Assembly (NCBI GenBank): GCA_017407125.1
Contig: JAFQXE010000021.1
Coordinates: 1 to 64,000, forward strand
Origin: Thermoguttaceae bacterium
GTDB lineage: Bacteria > Planctomycetota > Planctomycetia > Pirellulales > Thermoguttaceae
Direction of reading: 5' to 3'
DNA length: 64,000 bases
Shown: positions 21,563-29,094 of the stretch, one piece after another
Layout of the letters: the number at the start of each line of letters is the position of its first letter
Position numbering within the stretch: the stretch's first letter is position 1
The notes under the pieces: model-generated
The model's database searches: none
The model's input: the letters and a program-made list of their open reading frames with translations, nothing else
Told to the model about the DNA's origin: nothing
Position numbers and translations under genes: made by a program

Positions 21563-22041
21563 TCTTTCGTCCATTTATAAACCAGCAACAGCGGGAACAG
21601 TCCGAAGAATCCAAACGAGCAGTCGATCAGCTGCCACGCCATTGGAATGCCGCGAATCGTTCCGCAGATCATCGCCAGCGGGAAAACGAGTATACAGCAG
21701 ATCATTCCAAACTGCGTTACCCAAATGTTGCGAACCGGGTCGCGAAACGGTCCGATAAACGCGATGGCAATTACGATGTGAGCAAACGCCAGCCAGTCCG
21801 TTCCGTAACTCATAAACGGGAACTGGGCGGCGTTCTTATCCAGTCCTTCCTGAATGTACTTCAGATAGTTGGCGGCGTCTGAAAACTTCTCGCCAAACGC
21901 CGTGCCTTGCCCGAAAAACTGGTTGAGCAAATGCAGTTCGCTTTTCAGAGGAAACGCGGTTATGCCGCTGATAACCAGCGCCAGCATGAAAAACGCCAGC
22001 ATGAGGCGAATTCTGAACAGCAGGGATTTTGGAGGCGCCAT
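21535..22041 (-). CDS. Four-helix membrane protein coupled to the AMMECR1-MEMO gene
   Basis: 168 aa from the ATG at 22041. Four membrane helices are apparent: LMLAFFMLALVISGITAF, WLAFAHIVIAIAFIGPF, FGMICCILVFPLAMICG and FGFFGLFPLLLVYKW. A soluble loop of about 40 residues lies between helices 1 and 2. The start lies one base after the stop of the upstream AMMECR1-MEMO gene (TAA-A-ATG), so translation is almost certainly coupled and the products may work together. The last residues (EAVGNRQ) are read from a heptamer repeat that also provides the stop. No family recognised; the name of any activity would be a guess. Confidence 0.75.
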   Translation of the reverse strand: MAPPKSLLFRIRLMLAFFMLALVISGITAFPLKSELHLLNQFFGQGTAFGEKFSDAANYLKYIQEGLDKNAAQFPFMSYGTDWLAFAHIVIAIAFIGPFRDPVRNIWVTQFGMICCILVFPLAMICGTIRGIPMAWQLIDCSFGFFGLFPLLLVYKWTKELEAVGNRQ

Positions 22042-22042
22042 T

Positions 22043-24049
22043 TTATTTGAACAGGTATCCGCAGTAGCCGACGCAGTGATCGCTGTCGCCGGAAATGACG
22101 GCGGAGTTGGTATGTCCAACGAGAATCGCCTCGTGTAACAGGTTCATCTTTTTCAGCGTTGCCATGACAACCGCCGCCGGAGCGACGCCGCACATGGAAA
22201 CGTTCTCTTTGCGACAGACGCTGAAGAGTCCTTCCGGGTCGAGTTTGTCGATTTTTTTCATCGCTTTCTCGTCCTGAATAACGGTCGTGTCGACGTCGGC
22301 GTAATGGTTCATGTCGCTGGAAACGATAAACAGCGGCGGGGTTTTCAGTTTGGAGAAGAACGCCGCCAGCTGGTCGGACAGCTTGTCGATTTTCTCGTAG
22401 TTGATATCTCCGCCCAGGGCGATAGCCGTGTACTGAGCGGACGGCGCCTGCGCGGTGATAAAGGGCAGAATGGCTTCGATGGAATGTTCGTTGCGGTGCG
22501 CTTCGGAGTCGAGCTGCAACATGTCACACTCCTTTACCAGTCGCCGGGCGAAATCCTGGTCGAGGTCGACCGCGCCTGTCGGCAGAATCCATTTTTCCTG
22601 CGGCGCAACAGCCATGTCAACGCCCATTCCCGTATGTTTCGGGCAGAAAATAACGACTCTCGACGGGAACTCGATTTTCGCCAGCGTCCGAATCGCCAGT
22701 CGGGCAGAGTACATCCAGCCGGCGTGAGGAATAATCGCAGCGGCGTACTTGTCTTTTGGGGATTCCGCTTCCTTGTAGAGCGTTTCGACGAGTTTTTTGC
22801 ACTCAGCGCCGTCGGCGGGATAGAACTTGCCGGCAACGACCGGGGTTCGATATTTTTGCAGCTGCTGAGCGCTGGGAACGTTGGTCGTGAGCAAAAGCGG
22901 CTCGGTGGAAATAACCCGCATGGAGTAAACGTCAACGGTTTTGTCGGCGCTAAAGCCAGCATGTTTGAGCGCGCGGTCCAGCAAAATCTCCGGGCTGGAT
23001 TTCGGGTCGAAGGCAAACGCCCACGCGCCGCCCTTCGATACGAAAATGCCGCGGTCAGAGGTTTTGATTCCCGACGGGTCAAAGTTGGCGGCGGTTCCCT
23101 GTTTGGCGGGTTCAAAGAAAACCGCCAGCCCCATGACGAAGTTCTCCGGCGGATCCTGTTTTCCGATCTGCTGCTTTACGCCGCTGCAAATCGCCTTGGT
23201 CAGTTCAAGAACCGTCGTCTGGAATGGAATCGTATTTTGCAGCGAAATTCGGACGGATTCCAGATACTGTCCGCGAGCGCCGACTTTCATTCTGACCAAC
23301 GCGCCGTGAACGTTGCCGTCGAACGCGCCTGGCAGATACGCGCTTTCCGTTCCGCCTTTGAAAATCGCCAGCGCGTTTTGACGAGCGAAGTCCGCCAAGG
23401 CGGCAATGTGACGAGCGTTGGGCTGCGGTCCGTAAGCCGTCCCAACGATTTGGTTGTCGTCCTGAAGTTCAGCGGCGCAGGCGGGGAAGTCGCCCTTGAT
23501 AAGATGTCCTTCAAAACGTTCGAATTTAACGGACCCGTCTCGCCAGGCGTCCGGCGGCAATCCCGCTTTCATACAGGTGTGACTTAAGAACGTCTCCGGA
23601 TCCATTTTGTGTTCAGTTGCGACGGATGGCAAAAGCAGTCCGCGATTGTAACCTCTTGAGGCAATTAAACCATGTTTGCCGATAATCACGTTGTCGGGAT
23701 CGGCTTCGATAGGTTCCGGCTCCCACAAAATCCAGACTTCCATTTCCAGAAACGGCAGTTCCGCCGGGGCGATTTCCGGGAATCGGGGGTCTTCCAGCGC
23801 GGCGGATTTCGCGGCATCGTTAATCGCCTGCGCCAGCTTTTTATTGGGGCCGAGCGTACCCATGCAGGATCGCAGCTGACCAACTCGCTTAAAGCTGACA
23901 AACGCGCCGTAAACGGGCAGGGCGGCAATCTCGCCCAACTGGTCAGGCCGAACGGCTATGTTCCAATGGTATACGCAGCCAGTCGCCCGGTATGCCGCTT
24001 GAGTGTAAATTGAATAATCGTCTTCCGGAGTAAATTCGTAACGTTGCAT
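22043..24049 (-). CDS. AMMECR1-AMMECR1-MEMO fusion (AmmeMemoRadiSam proteins A and B)
   Basis: 668 aa from the ATG at 24049; a TTG at 24073 is also in frame. Residues 1-205 are an AMMECR1 domain (VGQLRSCMGTLGP; GKHGLIASRGYNRGLLLPSV). Residues about 210-405 look like a second, diverged AMMECR1 domain: SDRGIFVSKGGAWAFAFD lines up with the previous motif. Residues about 410-668 are MEMO1-like (FYPADGAECKKLV, IIPHAGWMYSA, CPKHTG, SSDMNHYAD, MCGVAPAAV), keeping the three His and one Cys pocket. The radical SAM partner is at 27525. The system is widely conserved but its chemistry is unresolved. A consensus promoter lies at 24149-24177. Confidence 0.92.
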   Translation of the reverse strand: MQRYEFTPEDDYSIYTQAAYRATGCVYHWNIAVRPDQLGEIAALPVYGAFVSFKRVGQLRSCMGTLGPNKKLAQAINDAAKSAALEDPRFPEIAPAELPFLEMEVWILWEPEPIEADPDNVIIGKHGLIASRGYNRGLLLPSVATEHKMDPETFLSHTCMKAGLPPDAWRDGSVKFERFEGHLIKGDFPACAAELQDDNQIVGTAYGPQPNARHIAALADFARQNALAIFKGGTESAYLPGAFDGNVHGALVRMKVGARGQYLESVRISLQNTIPFQTTVLELTKAICSGVKQQIGKQDPPENFVMGLAVFFEPAKQGTAANFDPSGIKTSDRGIFVSKGGAWAFAFDPKSSPEILLDRALKHAGFSADKTVDVYSMRVISTEPLLLTTNVPSAQQLQKYRTPVVAGKFYPADGAECKKLVETLYKEAESPKDKYAAAIIPHAGWMYSARLAIRTLAKIEFPSRVVIFCPKHTGMGVDMAVAPQEKWILPTGAVDLDQDFARRLVKECDMLQLDSEAHRNEHSIEAILPFITAQAPSAQYTAIALGGDINYEKIDKLSDQLAAFFSKLKTPPLFIVSSDMNHYADVDTTVIQDEKAMKKIDKLDPEGLFSVCRKENVSMCGVAPAAVVMATLKKMNLLHEAILVGHTNSAVISGDSDHCVGYCGYLFK

Positions 24050-24062
24050 GGAAATCGTAAGG

Positions 24063-24107
24063 AATGGGGACAATTAGCAATTCGCAATTGACGCAAGCGT
24101 TGATACG
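24063..24107. repeat. Degenerate heptamer element
   Basis: AATTAGC, AATTCGC, AATTGAC units and a GACGCAAGCGTTG core in the 5' leader of the AMMECR1-MEMO gene. Confidence 0.55.
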
Positions 24108-24148
24108 AAACGCTCTTGATCTAACTGCATTTTCTTATATTTCCTAAT

Positions 24149-24177
24149 ATTATAATACATACAAAATTGAATGTCAA
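24149..24177 (-). promoter_or_regulatory. Consensus sigma70 promoter of the AMMECR1-MEMO operon
   Basis: On the minus strand TTGACA, exactly 17 bp, TATAAT: a perfect match to the housekeeping consensus, about 90 bases upstream of the start at 24049. Suggests strong constitutive expression. Confidence 0.85.
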
Positions 24178-24320
24178 GCCATAACGGCAATATTTGAGTT
24201 CTTTTTCGCGGTTCTGTCAAACTGGTAAATGTTGAAAATGCGCTCATGGAACAGGGGCGAATTTTTCCTTGTATTTTTTCCAAAAAAGCGGTATTTTTTC
24301 TAAAAATCGATAAAAATTTA

Positions 24321-24348
24321 TTGCTTTAAATTTGAAAAGGGATATAAT
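24321..24348 (+). promoter_or_regulatory. hemG promoter
   Basis: TTGCTT, 16 bp, TATAAT. Expected +1 near 24355, so the mRNA leader would consist almost entirely of the palindrome at 24354-24436. Confidence 0.65.
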
Positions 24349-24353
24349 GTCAG

Positions 24354-24436
24354 GAGTAGTGGTGAGTGGTAATTTTTCAGTGGTAAGGGCGCAAAGCGGC
24401 TTACTAACCACTTACTACTAATTACTAACCACTTTT
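24354..24436. repeat. Heptamer palindrome forming the hemG leader
   Basis: The left arm has GAGTAGT, GGTGAGT, GGTAATT and CAGTGGTAA units, the core GGCGCAAAGCGGC, and the right arm TTACTAACCACTTACTACT plus CTAACCACTT, complementary to the left. It ends five bases before the hemG start codon. Confidence 0.85.
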
Positions 24437-24441
24437 TATGC

Positions 24442-25929
24442 ATGCCTGAAAATAATAAATCAACCTGCCGACGCGTTGCTGTAATCGGAGCGGGAATTTC
24501 CGGTCTGGCGGCGGCGTTTCATATACATGAACTCAGTCCGGAGACGTCGATTAGCGTTTTTGACCCTCGACCGCGAGTCGGTGGGGTTCTCAATACGGTT
24601 ATTAAAGACGGCTTGGAAATCGAAGAAGGGGCGGACAATTTCATTACGACCGTTCCGTGGGGCTTGGACTTGTGCAAACGGCTCGGGATTTCCGATCAGC
24701 TGGTTACGACGAGTTCTCAATATCGTCAGACGTTTGTCGTGTTCCGGAACCGCTTGCATAAGCTGCCGGAAGGGTTTCTGATGATGGCTCCGACCAAAAT
24801 GTGGCCCTTGGCGACAACAAGACTTCTCAGCCCGTTGGGTAAAATCCGGGCGGGACTGGAACTGTTCATTCCCCGCAAAAAGGACGACGCCGACGAAAGC
24901 ATGGCTGAATTCGGTCGTCGCCGACTGGGAAAAGAAGTCTTTGAACGTCTTATCGAACCGTTGGTTTCCGGGGTTTACGGGGCGAATCTGGAAGAGTTGA
25001 GCGTCCTGGCTACGATGGAGCGTTTTCGTGAAATGGAAAAGGAACATCGCAGCCTGATTATCGCCATGCGCGCTGAAATGGCAAAACGGCGCAAGGCGGC
25101 TCGAGACGCAAAGGCGGCGGCTCAGGCGGGAAAAGAAAGCGGTCCTCGATACAGCATGTTCGTTACTCTCAAAGGCGGGTTCTCGCTGATGAGCAATACA
25201 ATTGTCGAAAAACTTCCCTCAGGAACGTTCAATTTGAATTGTCGCGTTACGAGATTGAATCAGGAAACGTCGACGTCAGGACGCCCTGTCTGGCGCGTAA
25301 CATGGCAGGACGGTCAGGACAAACCGGAGCTGGAACGTCAAACGTGGACGGAGCTTTTTGACGCCGTTATTGTCGCGGCGCCGTCGTATAACGCTCAAGA
25401 ACTCTTAGCGCCGATTAACGCCCGGCTGGGAGAACTGTTGGGGGGAATCGGTCACACCGGTACGGCAATCGCGTCTATGGCATTTAAGAACGAGCAGATT
25501 CGTCACCCCATGGAAGGCATGGGCGCAGTCGTCCCAGAGATCGAACATTCCCCGATTTTAGCCATGAGTTTTTCAACTCACAAATACCCGCACCGATCCC
25601 CAAAAGGAACGCAGTTAATTCGCGTTTTTGCCGGCGGGGCAAGAGATTCGTCTTTGGCTGTCATGCCAGATGAACAGTTGACGCCCTTGCTGGTAGAAAA
25701 GATGCGTCCGTTGCTGAAAATCGAGGGCCCGCCGTACGCCGTCCATACAGCGCATTGGCCCAATACAATGCCGCAGTATTACGTTGGTCATTTAGATCGC
25801 GTAGCGGAAATCGAGCAGATCGTCGGCTCTATCCCAGGCTTGGCGTTGGCGGGGAATTCGTATCGAGGAGTTGGCGTTCCTGCCTGTATTCATTCTGGCG
25901 AACAAGCTGCTGAAATAATTCGGAATTAA
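24442..25929 (+). CDS. hemG: Oxygen-dependent-type protoporphyrinogen oxidase
   Basis: 495 aa FAD enzyme of the HemY/PPOX type. It has the dinucleotide motif VAVIGAGISGLAAAFHI, then FDPRPRVGGVLNTV and EEGADNFITTVPWG. The substrate domain includes FGRRRLGKEVFERLIEPLVS and GVYGANLEELSVLAT. Near the C-terminus are AGNSYRGVGVPACIHSGEQAA and the FAD-contacting region before it. It converts protoporphyrinogen IX (or coproporphyrinogen III in the alternative pathway) to the porphyrin. The start follows a heptamer-palindrome leader without Shine-Dalgarno. rex begins six bases after its stop, so the two form an operon. hemB lies at 50591. Confidence 0.93.
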   Translation: MPENNKSTCRRVAVIGAGISGLAAAFHIHELSPETSISVFDPRPRVGGVLNTVIKDGLEIEEGADNFITTVPWGLDLCKRLGISDQLVTTSSQYRQTFVVFRNRLHKLPEGFLMMAPTKMWPLATTRLLSPLGKIRAGLELFIPRKKDDADESMAEFGRRRLGKEVFERLIEPLVSGVYGANLEELSVLATMERFREMEKEHRSLIIAMRAEMAKRRKAARDAKAAAQAGKESGPRYSMFVTLKGGFSLMSNTIVEKLPSGTFNLNCRVTRLNQETSTSGRPVWRVTWQDGQDKPELERQTWTELFDAVIVAAPSYNAQELLAPINARLGELLGGIGHTGTAIASMAFKNEQIRHPMEGMGAVVPEIEHSPILAMSFSTHKYPHRSPKGTQLIRVFAGGARDSSLAVMPDEQLTPLLVEKMRPLLKIEGPPYAVHTAHWPNTMPQYYVGHLDRVAEIEQIVGSIPGLALAGNSYRGVGVPACIHSGEQAAEIIRN

Positions 25930-25935
25930 AAAATC

Positions 25936-26631
25936 ATGAACAAAGCAGAAAAAAACGTACATCGAGATTACAAAAAGGGCTATCCCAGCCCAAGTTTACA
26001 GCGATTGCCGCTCTACCTTCGACAGCTCAAACAGTATCAGCGCGAGGGCGTCGAGAAGGCGTCATGTACGCGAATCGCCCAGGATTTGGGGCTTATCAGC
26101 GTCCAGGTTCGAAAAGATCTTTCCATGACAGGCATTGCTGGTCGTCCAAAAGTCGGATATAATATCGACGAACTTATCAACCGGATAGAGTCCTTTCTCG
26201 GCTGGGACAAACAGCGTAAAGCGGTTCTGGTTGGCGCAGGCGCGTTGGGCGGAGCGATTCTCGGCTATGCCGGATTTGTCGAACACGGATTGAGCATTTG
26301 CGCCGCTTTCGACGTAGACGAGAATAAAATCGGGACGTCCATTCGTTCCTGTCCCGTTTATTCGTTGGACGAACTGGAAAAGTTTGTAGAACAGAATCAA
26401 ATTGTCATCGGGATTATTACCGTCCCACAGAGCGTTGCCCAGCTTGTAACTGACAAAATGGTCAAGGCGGGTATTCGAGCGATTTGGAATTACTCGCCCG
26501 TTCGCCTGAACGTTCCTTCAAACGTCGTTTGTGAAACCGTTCAATTGTCAAGCTCCTTTGCCGTTTTGAGCAGCAAAGTGAAAAACATGCTGGCAGAAGA
26601 GAGGAAAAACGGAGAGCAATTGAAGGAATAA
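25936..26631 (+). CDS. rex: Redox-sensing transcriptional repressor Rex
   Basis: 231 aa, normal length. The N-terminal winged helix (about residues 18-85) contains LPLYLRQLKQYQREG, SCTRIAQDLGL and VQVRKDLSMTG. The Rossmann domain has VLVGAGALGGAILGYAGF, then AAFDVDENKIG, IGIITVPQ and IRAIWNYSPVRLNVP, with the terminal swapped helix VQLSSSFAVLSSKVKNML. Rex senses NADH/NAD ratio and represses fermentative or respiratory genes. It sits six bases downstream of hemG, so heme oxidation and redox control are likely co-expressed. Rex operators were not identified in the window. Confidence 0.95.
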   Translation: MNKAEKNVHRDYKKGYPSPSLQRLPLYLRQLKQYQREGVEKASCTRIAQDLGLISVQVRKDLSMTGIAGRPKVGYNIDELINRIESFLGWDKQRKAVLVGAGALGGAILGYAGFVEHGLSICAAFDVDENKIGTSIRSCPVYSLDELEKFVEQNQIVIGIITVPQSVAQLVTDKMVKAGIRAIWNYSPVRLNVPSNVVCETVQLSSSFAVLSSKVKNMLAEERKNGEQLKE

Positions 26632-26706
26632 GGAGCAGGGATGCGTCCCTTGTCTTTGACGAATTAAATCGTCTACTCCCTACTCCCCATTCCCCACTTC
26701 CTAATT
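26624..26706. repeat. Heptamer palindrome (GGAATAA / CTACTCC)
   Basis: A left arm GGAATAA, GGAGCAG with GATGCGTCCC, then a right arm of CTACTCC, CTACTCC, CCATTCC, CCACTTC units. The left arm overlaps the last codons of rex and the right arm reaches the comF start. Confidence 0.75.
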
Positions 26707-27471
26707 ATGGACATGACGCCTCTGTATGCCGTTTGGGACTCTCTCTTTCGTCTGGTTTACGCTCCTCACTGTTACGTTTGCAGAAAGGAAATCGTCGAAC
26801 TGCCAGGGAAAGACAGGCTGCTCAATCGTTTCTTCTGTCCGGAATGTCATCGGGCGTTGATAATCAATCCGTGGCCGGGATGTCATTTTTGCGGAGCGTA
26901 TCGAACTGAGGGGCGCGAATCGTCTCGATACTGCGTCCATTGTCGGGACGAGAAATTCGCATTTGATCAGGTTGTAACGCTGGGAATGTTCGACGGTTTG
27001 CTCAGAGAAGCGATTTACATGATAAAAAAGCCGGAATGCGTTTATCTTGCCCGAGCTCTGGCAGAAAGCCTTTACAGAACCCGCCTGAAAGGCTCGTCTG
27101 TTCTTGACGTCGACTGGATCGTTCCAGCTCCGATGCATAAAAATCGTTTATCAGAGCGCGGCGTCAATGATGCAGACGTTATCGCTCAAAGGCTATCCGA
27201 CCTCAGTGGGATTAAATACGTCGACGCCCTGAGTCGAACCGCGGTTACAGCGCTTCAACGAAAACTGTCGCCCCAACAAAGGCGGGAGAACGTTCGCGGC
27301 GCGTTTGAATGGCGCTGGCATGTCGATAAAGACAAACCTCCTAAATCGGTTCTGATAGTTGACGACGTCCTGACAACAGGCGCGACATGTAACGAAATCG
27401 CCAGGATGATGAAATCCATCGGGGTTGAGACTGTCTATGTTGCCGTAATCGCTCGCGCCGTAGGCGATTAG
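26707..27471 (+). CDS. comF: ComF family phosphoribosyltransferase-like protein
   Basis: 254 aa. The N-terminal third carries four CxxC pairs (CYVC, CPEC, CHFC, CVHC), a double-zinc-finger-like module. The C-terminal domain is a type I phosphoribosyltransferase with IVPAPMHKNRLSERGVNDAD, LQRKLSPQQRRENVRGAFEW and the PRPP loop VLIVDDVLTTGATCNEIARM. ComF homologues take part in natural DNA uptake in Gram-positive and some Gram-negative species; in others (GntX) the role is unclear. The start codon abuts a heptamer element and has no Shine-Dalgarno. It may be co-transcribed with hemG-rex. Confidence 0.92.
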   Translation: MDMTPLYAVWDSLFRLVYAPHCYVCRKEIVELPGKDRLLNRFFCPECHRALIINPWPGCHFCGAYRTEGRESSRYCVHCRDEKFAFDQVVTLGMFDGLLREAIYMIKKPECVYLARALAESLYRTRLKGSSVLDVDWIVPAPMHKNRLSERGVNDADVIAQRLSDLSGIKYVDALSRTAVTALQRKLSPQQRRENVRGAFEWRWHVDKDKPPKSVLIVDDVLTTGATCNEIARMMKSIGVETVYVAVIARAVGD

Positions 27472-27524
27472 GGCATGAAATAGAAGAAGCGTTTTCAAAA
27501 TTGTATATAAATAAACTCAATGCC

Positions 27525-28550
27525 ATGACAGATAAAGTCGTTTGTTCCGTTTGTCCTCGCGCCTGTTCCCTTTCTGAGGGGCAGCGGGGATTTTGTCACG
27601 TTCGCGCCTGTCGAAACGGCGAAATTGTCAGTACAACCTACGGACGCAATACGGGGTTGGCGATCGACCCGATTGAGAAAAAACCGCTGTATCATTTTTA
27701 CCCGGGTTCAAAAGTTCTGTCGCTGGGAACCGCGGGCTGCAACCTGGGATGTCTGTTTTGTCAGAATTCGCAGCTTTCGACAAGTCAGGAGAACGAACTT
27801 CGCAGCGTCGCGGTTTCTCCGTTGCTGATTGCTCAAACGGCGGTCGCTCACGACTGCATAAGCGTTGCGTATACGTACAACGACCCGGTTGTTTGGTACG
27901 AATACGCCGCAGACGCCGCCAAAGCATGTCGAGAATTGGACGTAAAAAACGTTGCTGTTACCGGCGGGTACGTTTTGCCGGAAGCGAGAAAGATTCTTTT
28001 TGAAAACATGGACGCTGCCAACGTCGACCTGAAAGGAATTCGTCCGGGGTTTTATCAGGCGTTCTGTCACGCTGACGTCAGCGTCGTTCTCGATACGCTG
28101 AAATACCTTAAAAACGAGACGAACGTCTGGCTGGAAGTTACCAATCTGATTATACCGTCGATTTCCGGAAACGGCGCGGCGACAGACAAAGGCAACGATT
28201 CCGAGTCCGACTTGCAGGCGTGGTGCGACTGGGTGTTAGAAAACCTCGGCGACGCCGTCCCGGTGCATTTTTCCGCCTTTTATCCGAAACATAAGATTAT
28301 TGACAGACCGCCAACGCCGTTAGAAACGCTTCTTCACGCCTGGAACATCGCACAAAACGCTGGGCTGAAATACGTCTATTTGGGCAACGTTCGAGCGCCG
28401 CAATTCGAAGCAACCTACTGTCCGAATTGCGGTAAACCGGTTATCGTTCGAGACGGCTACAGAATCGACGCACTTAAACTTAGCGTCAATCCGCAGGGAA
28501 TTAAAAACGCTTGCAGCTTTTGCGGCGCTGAAATTGACGGTCGATTCTGA
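27525..28550 (+). CDS. amrS: AmmeMemoRadiSam system radical SAM enzyme
   Basis: 341 aa from the ATG at 27525; a TTG at 27501 is in frame. The N-terminus has CSVCPRACSLSEGQRGFCHVR, the extra cysteine motif of this family. The radical SAM site is GTAGCNLGCLFCQN (CxxxCxxC). GLAIDPIEKKPLYHF, AYTYNDPVVWYEYA, VDLKGIRPGFY and HFSAFYPKH are family signatures. A C-terminal CPNCG...CSFCG pair suggests zinc or a second cluster, about residues 295-335. Together with the fusion at 22043-24049 it completes the three-component system, but it is on the opposite strand and separated by hemG, rex and comF. Product unknown. Confidence 0.94.
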   Translation: MTDKVVCSVCPRACSLSEGQRGFCHVRACRNGEIVSTTYGRNTGLAIDPIEKKPLYHFYPGSKVLSLGTAGCNLGCLFCQNSQLSTSQENELRSVAVSPLLIAQTAVAHDCISVAYTYNDPVVWYEYAADAAKACRELDVKNVAVTGGYVLPEARKILFENMDAANVDLKGIRPGFYQAFCHADVSVVLDTLKYLKNETNVWLEVTNLIIPSISGNGAATDKGNDSESDLQAWCDWVLENLGDAVPVHFSAFYPKHKIIDRPPTPLETLLHAWNIAQNAGLKYVYLGNVRAPQFEATYCPNCGKPVIVRDGYRIDALKLSVNPQGIKNACSFCGAEIDGRF

Positions 28551-28579
28551 CAGCGTTTTATGTAACAGAGACCGAATCG

Positions 28580-29008
28580 CTACCCTTTTGGCGGCGTCAG
28601 AATATATCCGTTGCCCTGGAATTGGGCGACGAGGTTGTTCTCTTCGTCAAAAATTTGAACTTCCACGGTTGAGAGCTTTCTCGACCGGCTGACTTCCTTT
28701 CCGATGGCGGTTAAAACGCCTGTTCGGGTTGCTTTGAAGAAGTTCATGTACGTACTTGTTCCGACAACGCGATCTCCAGCGGCGTTGGACGCAACCGCAA
28801 AGGCGAAGTCGGCAAGAGTAAACAGCGCCCCTCCCTGAACAATGCCGGTTGCGTTGTAATGATGAGGCGTAATTTCCATCTCAATCTTAGAGTAACCAGC
28901 GCGAGCGTCTACAATTCGGCAGCCGTTCTCGACCGCGAATCTGTCTTTATCAAAGAATTCCTGCCACGTTTGCAAGTCGGAGGTTTTATCGGGGTTAGAT
29001 TCTGACAT
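28580..29008 (-). CDS. PaaI-type hotdog thioesterase
   Basis: 142 aa, a single hotdog domain. The helix motif HHYNATGIVQGGALFTLADF is the PaaI/YbgC-like signature, with Q where many members have H before GG. RVVGTSTYMNFFKATRTGVL and the strand STVEVQIFDEENNLVAQFQG follow. Members hydrolyse acyl-CoA thioesters, often aryl-CoA in phenylacetate-type pathways. No such pathway is nearby, so this is probably a general housekeeping thioesterase. Transcribed leftward, convergent with amrS (30 bases between stops). Confidence 0.88.
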   Translation of the reverse strand: MSESNPDKTSDLQTWQEFFDKDRFAVENGCRIVDARAGYSKIEMEITPHHYNATGIVQGGALFTLADFAFAVASNAAGDRVVGTSTYMNFFKATRTGVLTAIGKEVSRSRKLSTVEVQIFDEENNLVAQFQGNGYILTPPKG

Positions 29009-29010
29009 AG

Positions 29011-29093
29011 TAGTTAGAAATTAGGAGGGAGGAGTGAGGAGTTAGTGAGGCGCTTGCGTAGCTCCTCACTCCTAACTCCTCATTCCTAACTAA
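29011..29093. repeat. Heptamer palindrome (GGAGTGA / CTCCTCA)
   Basis: The left arm TTAGGAGGGAGGAGTGAGGA, the core GGCGCTTGCGTAGC and a right arm of CTCACTC, CTAACTC, CTCATTC, CTAACTA units. The arms are well paired. It lies between two minus-strand genes. Confidence 0.88.
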
Positions 29094-29094
29094 A

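Noticed and set aside
22304..23587. A 427-codon open frame on the plus strand under the AMMECR1-MEMO gene
   Set aside because: Antisense shadow of a gene with clear domains; no start signals and no family features.
24354..24436. Heptamer arrays as a CRISPR array
   Set aside because: Units are 7 bases, degenerate and directly adjacent without spacers; no cas genes are in the window.
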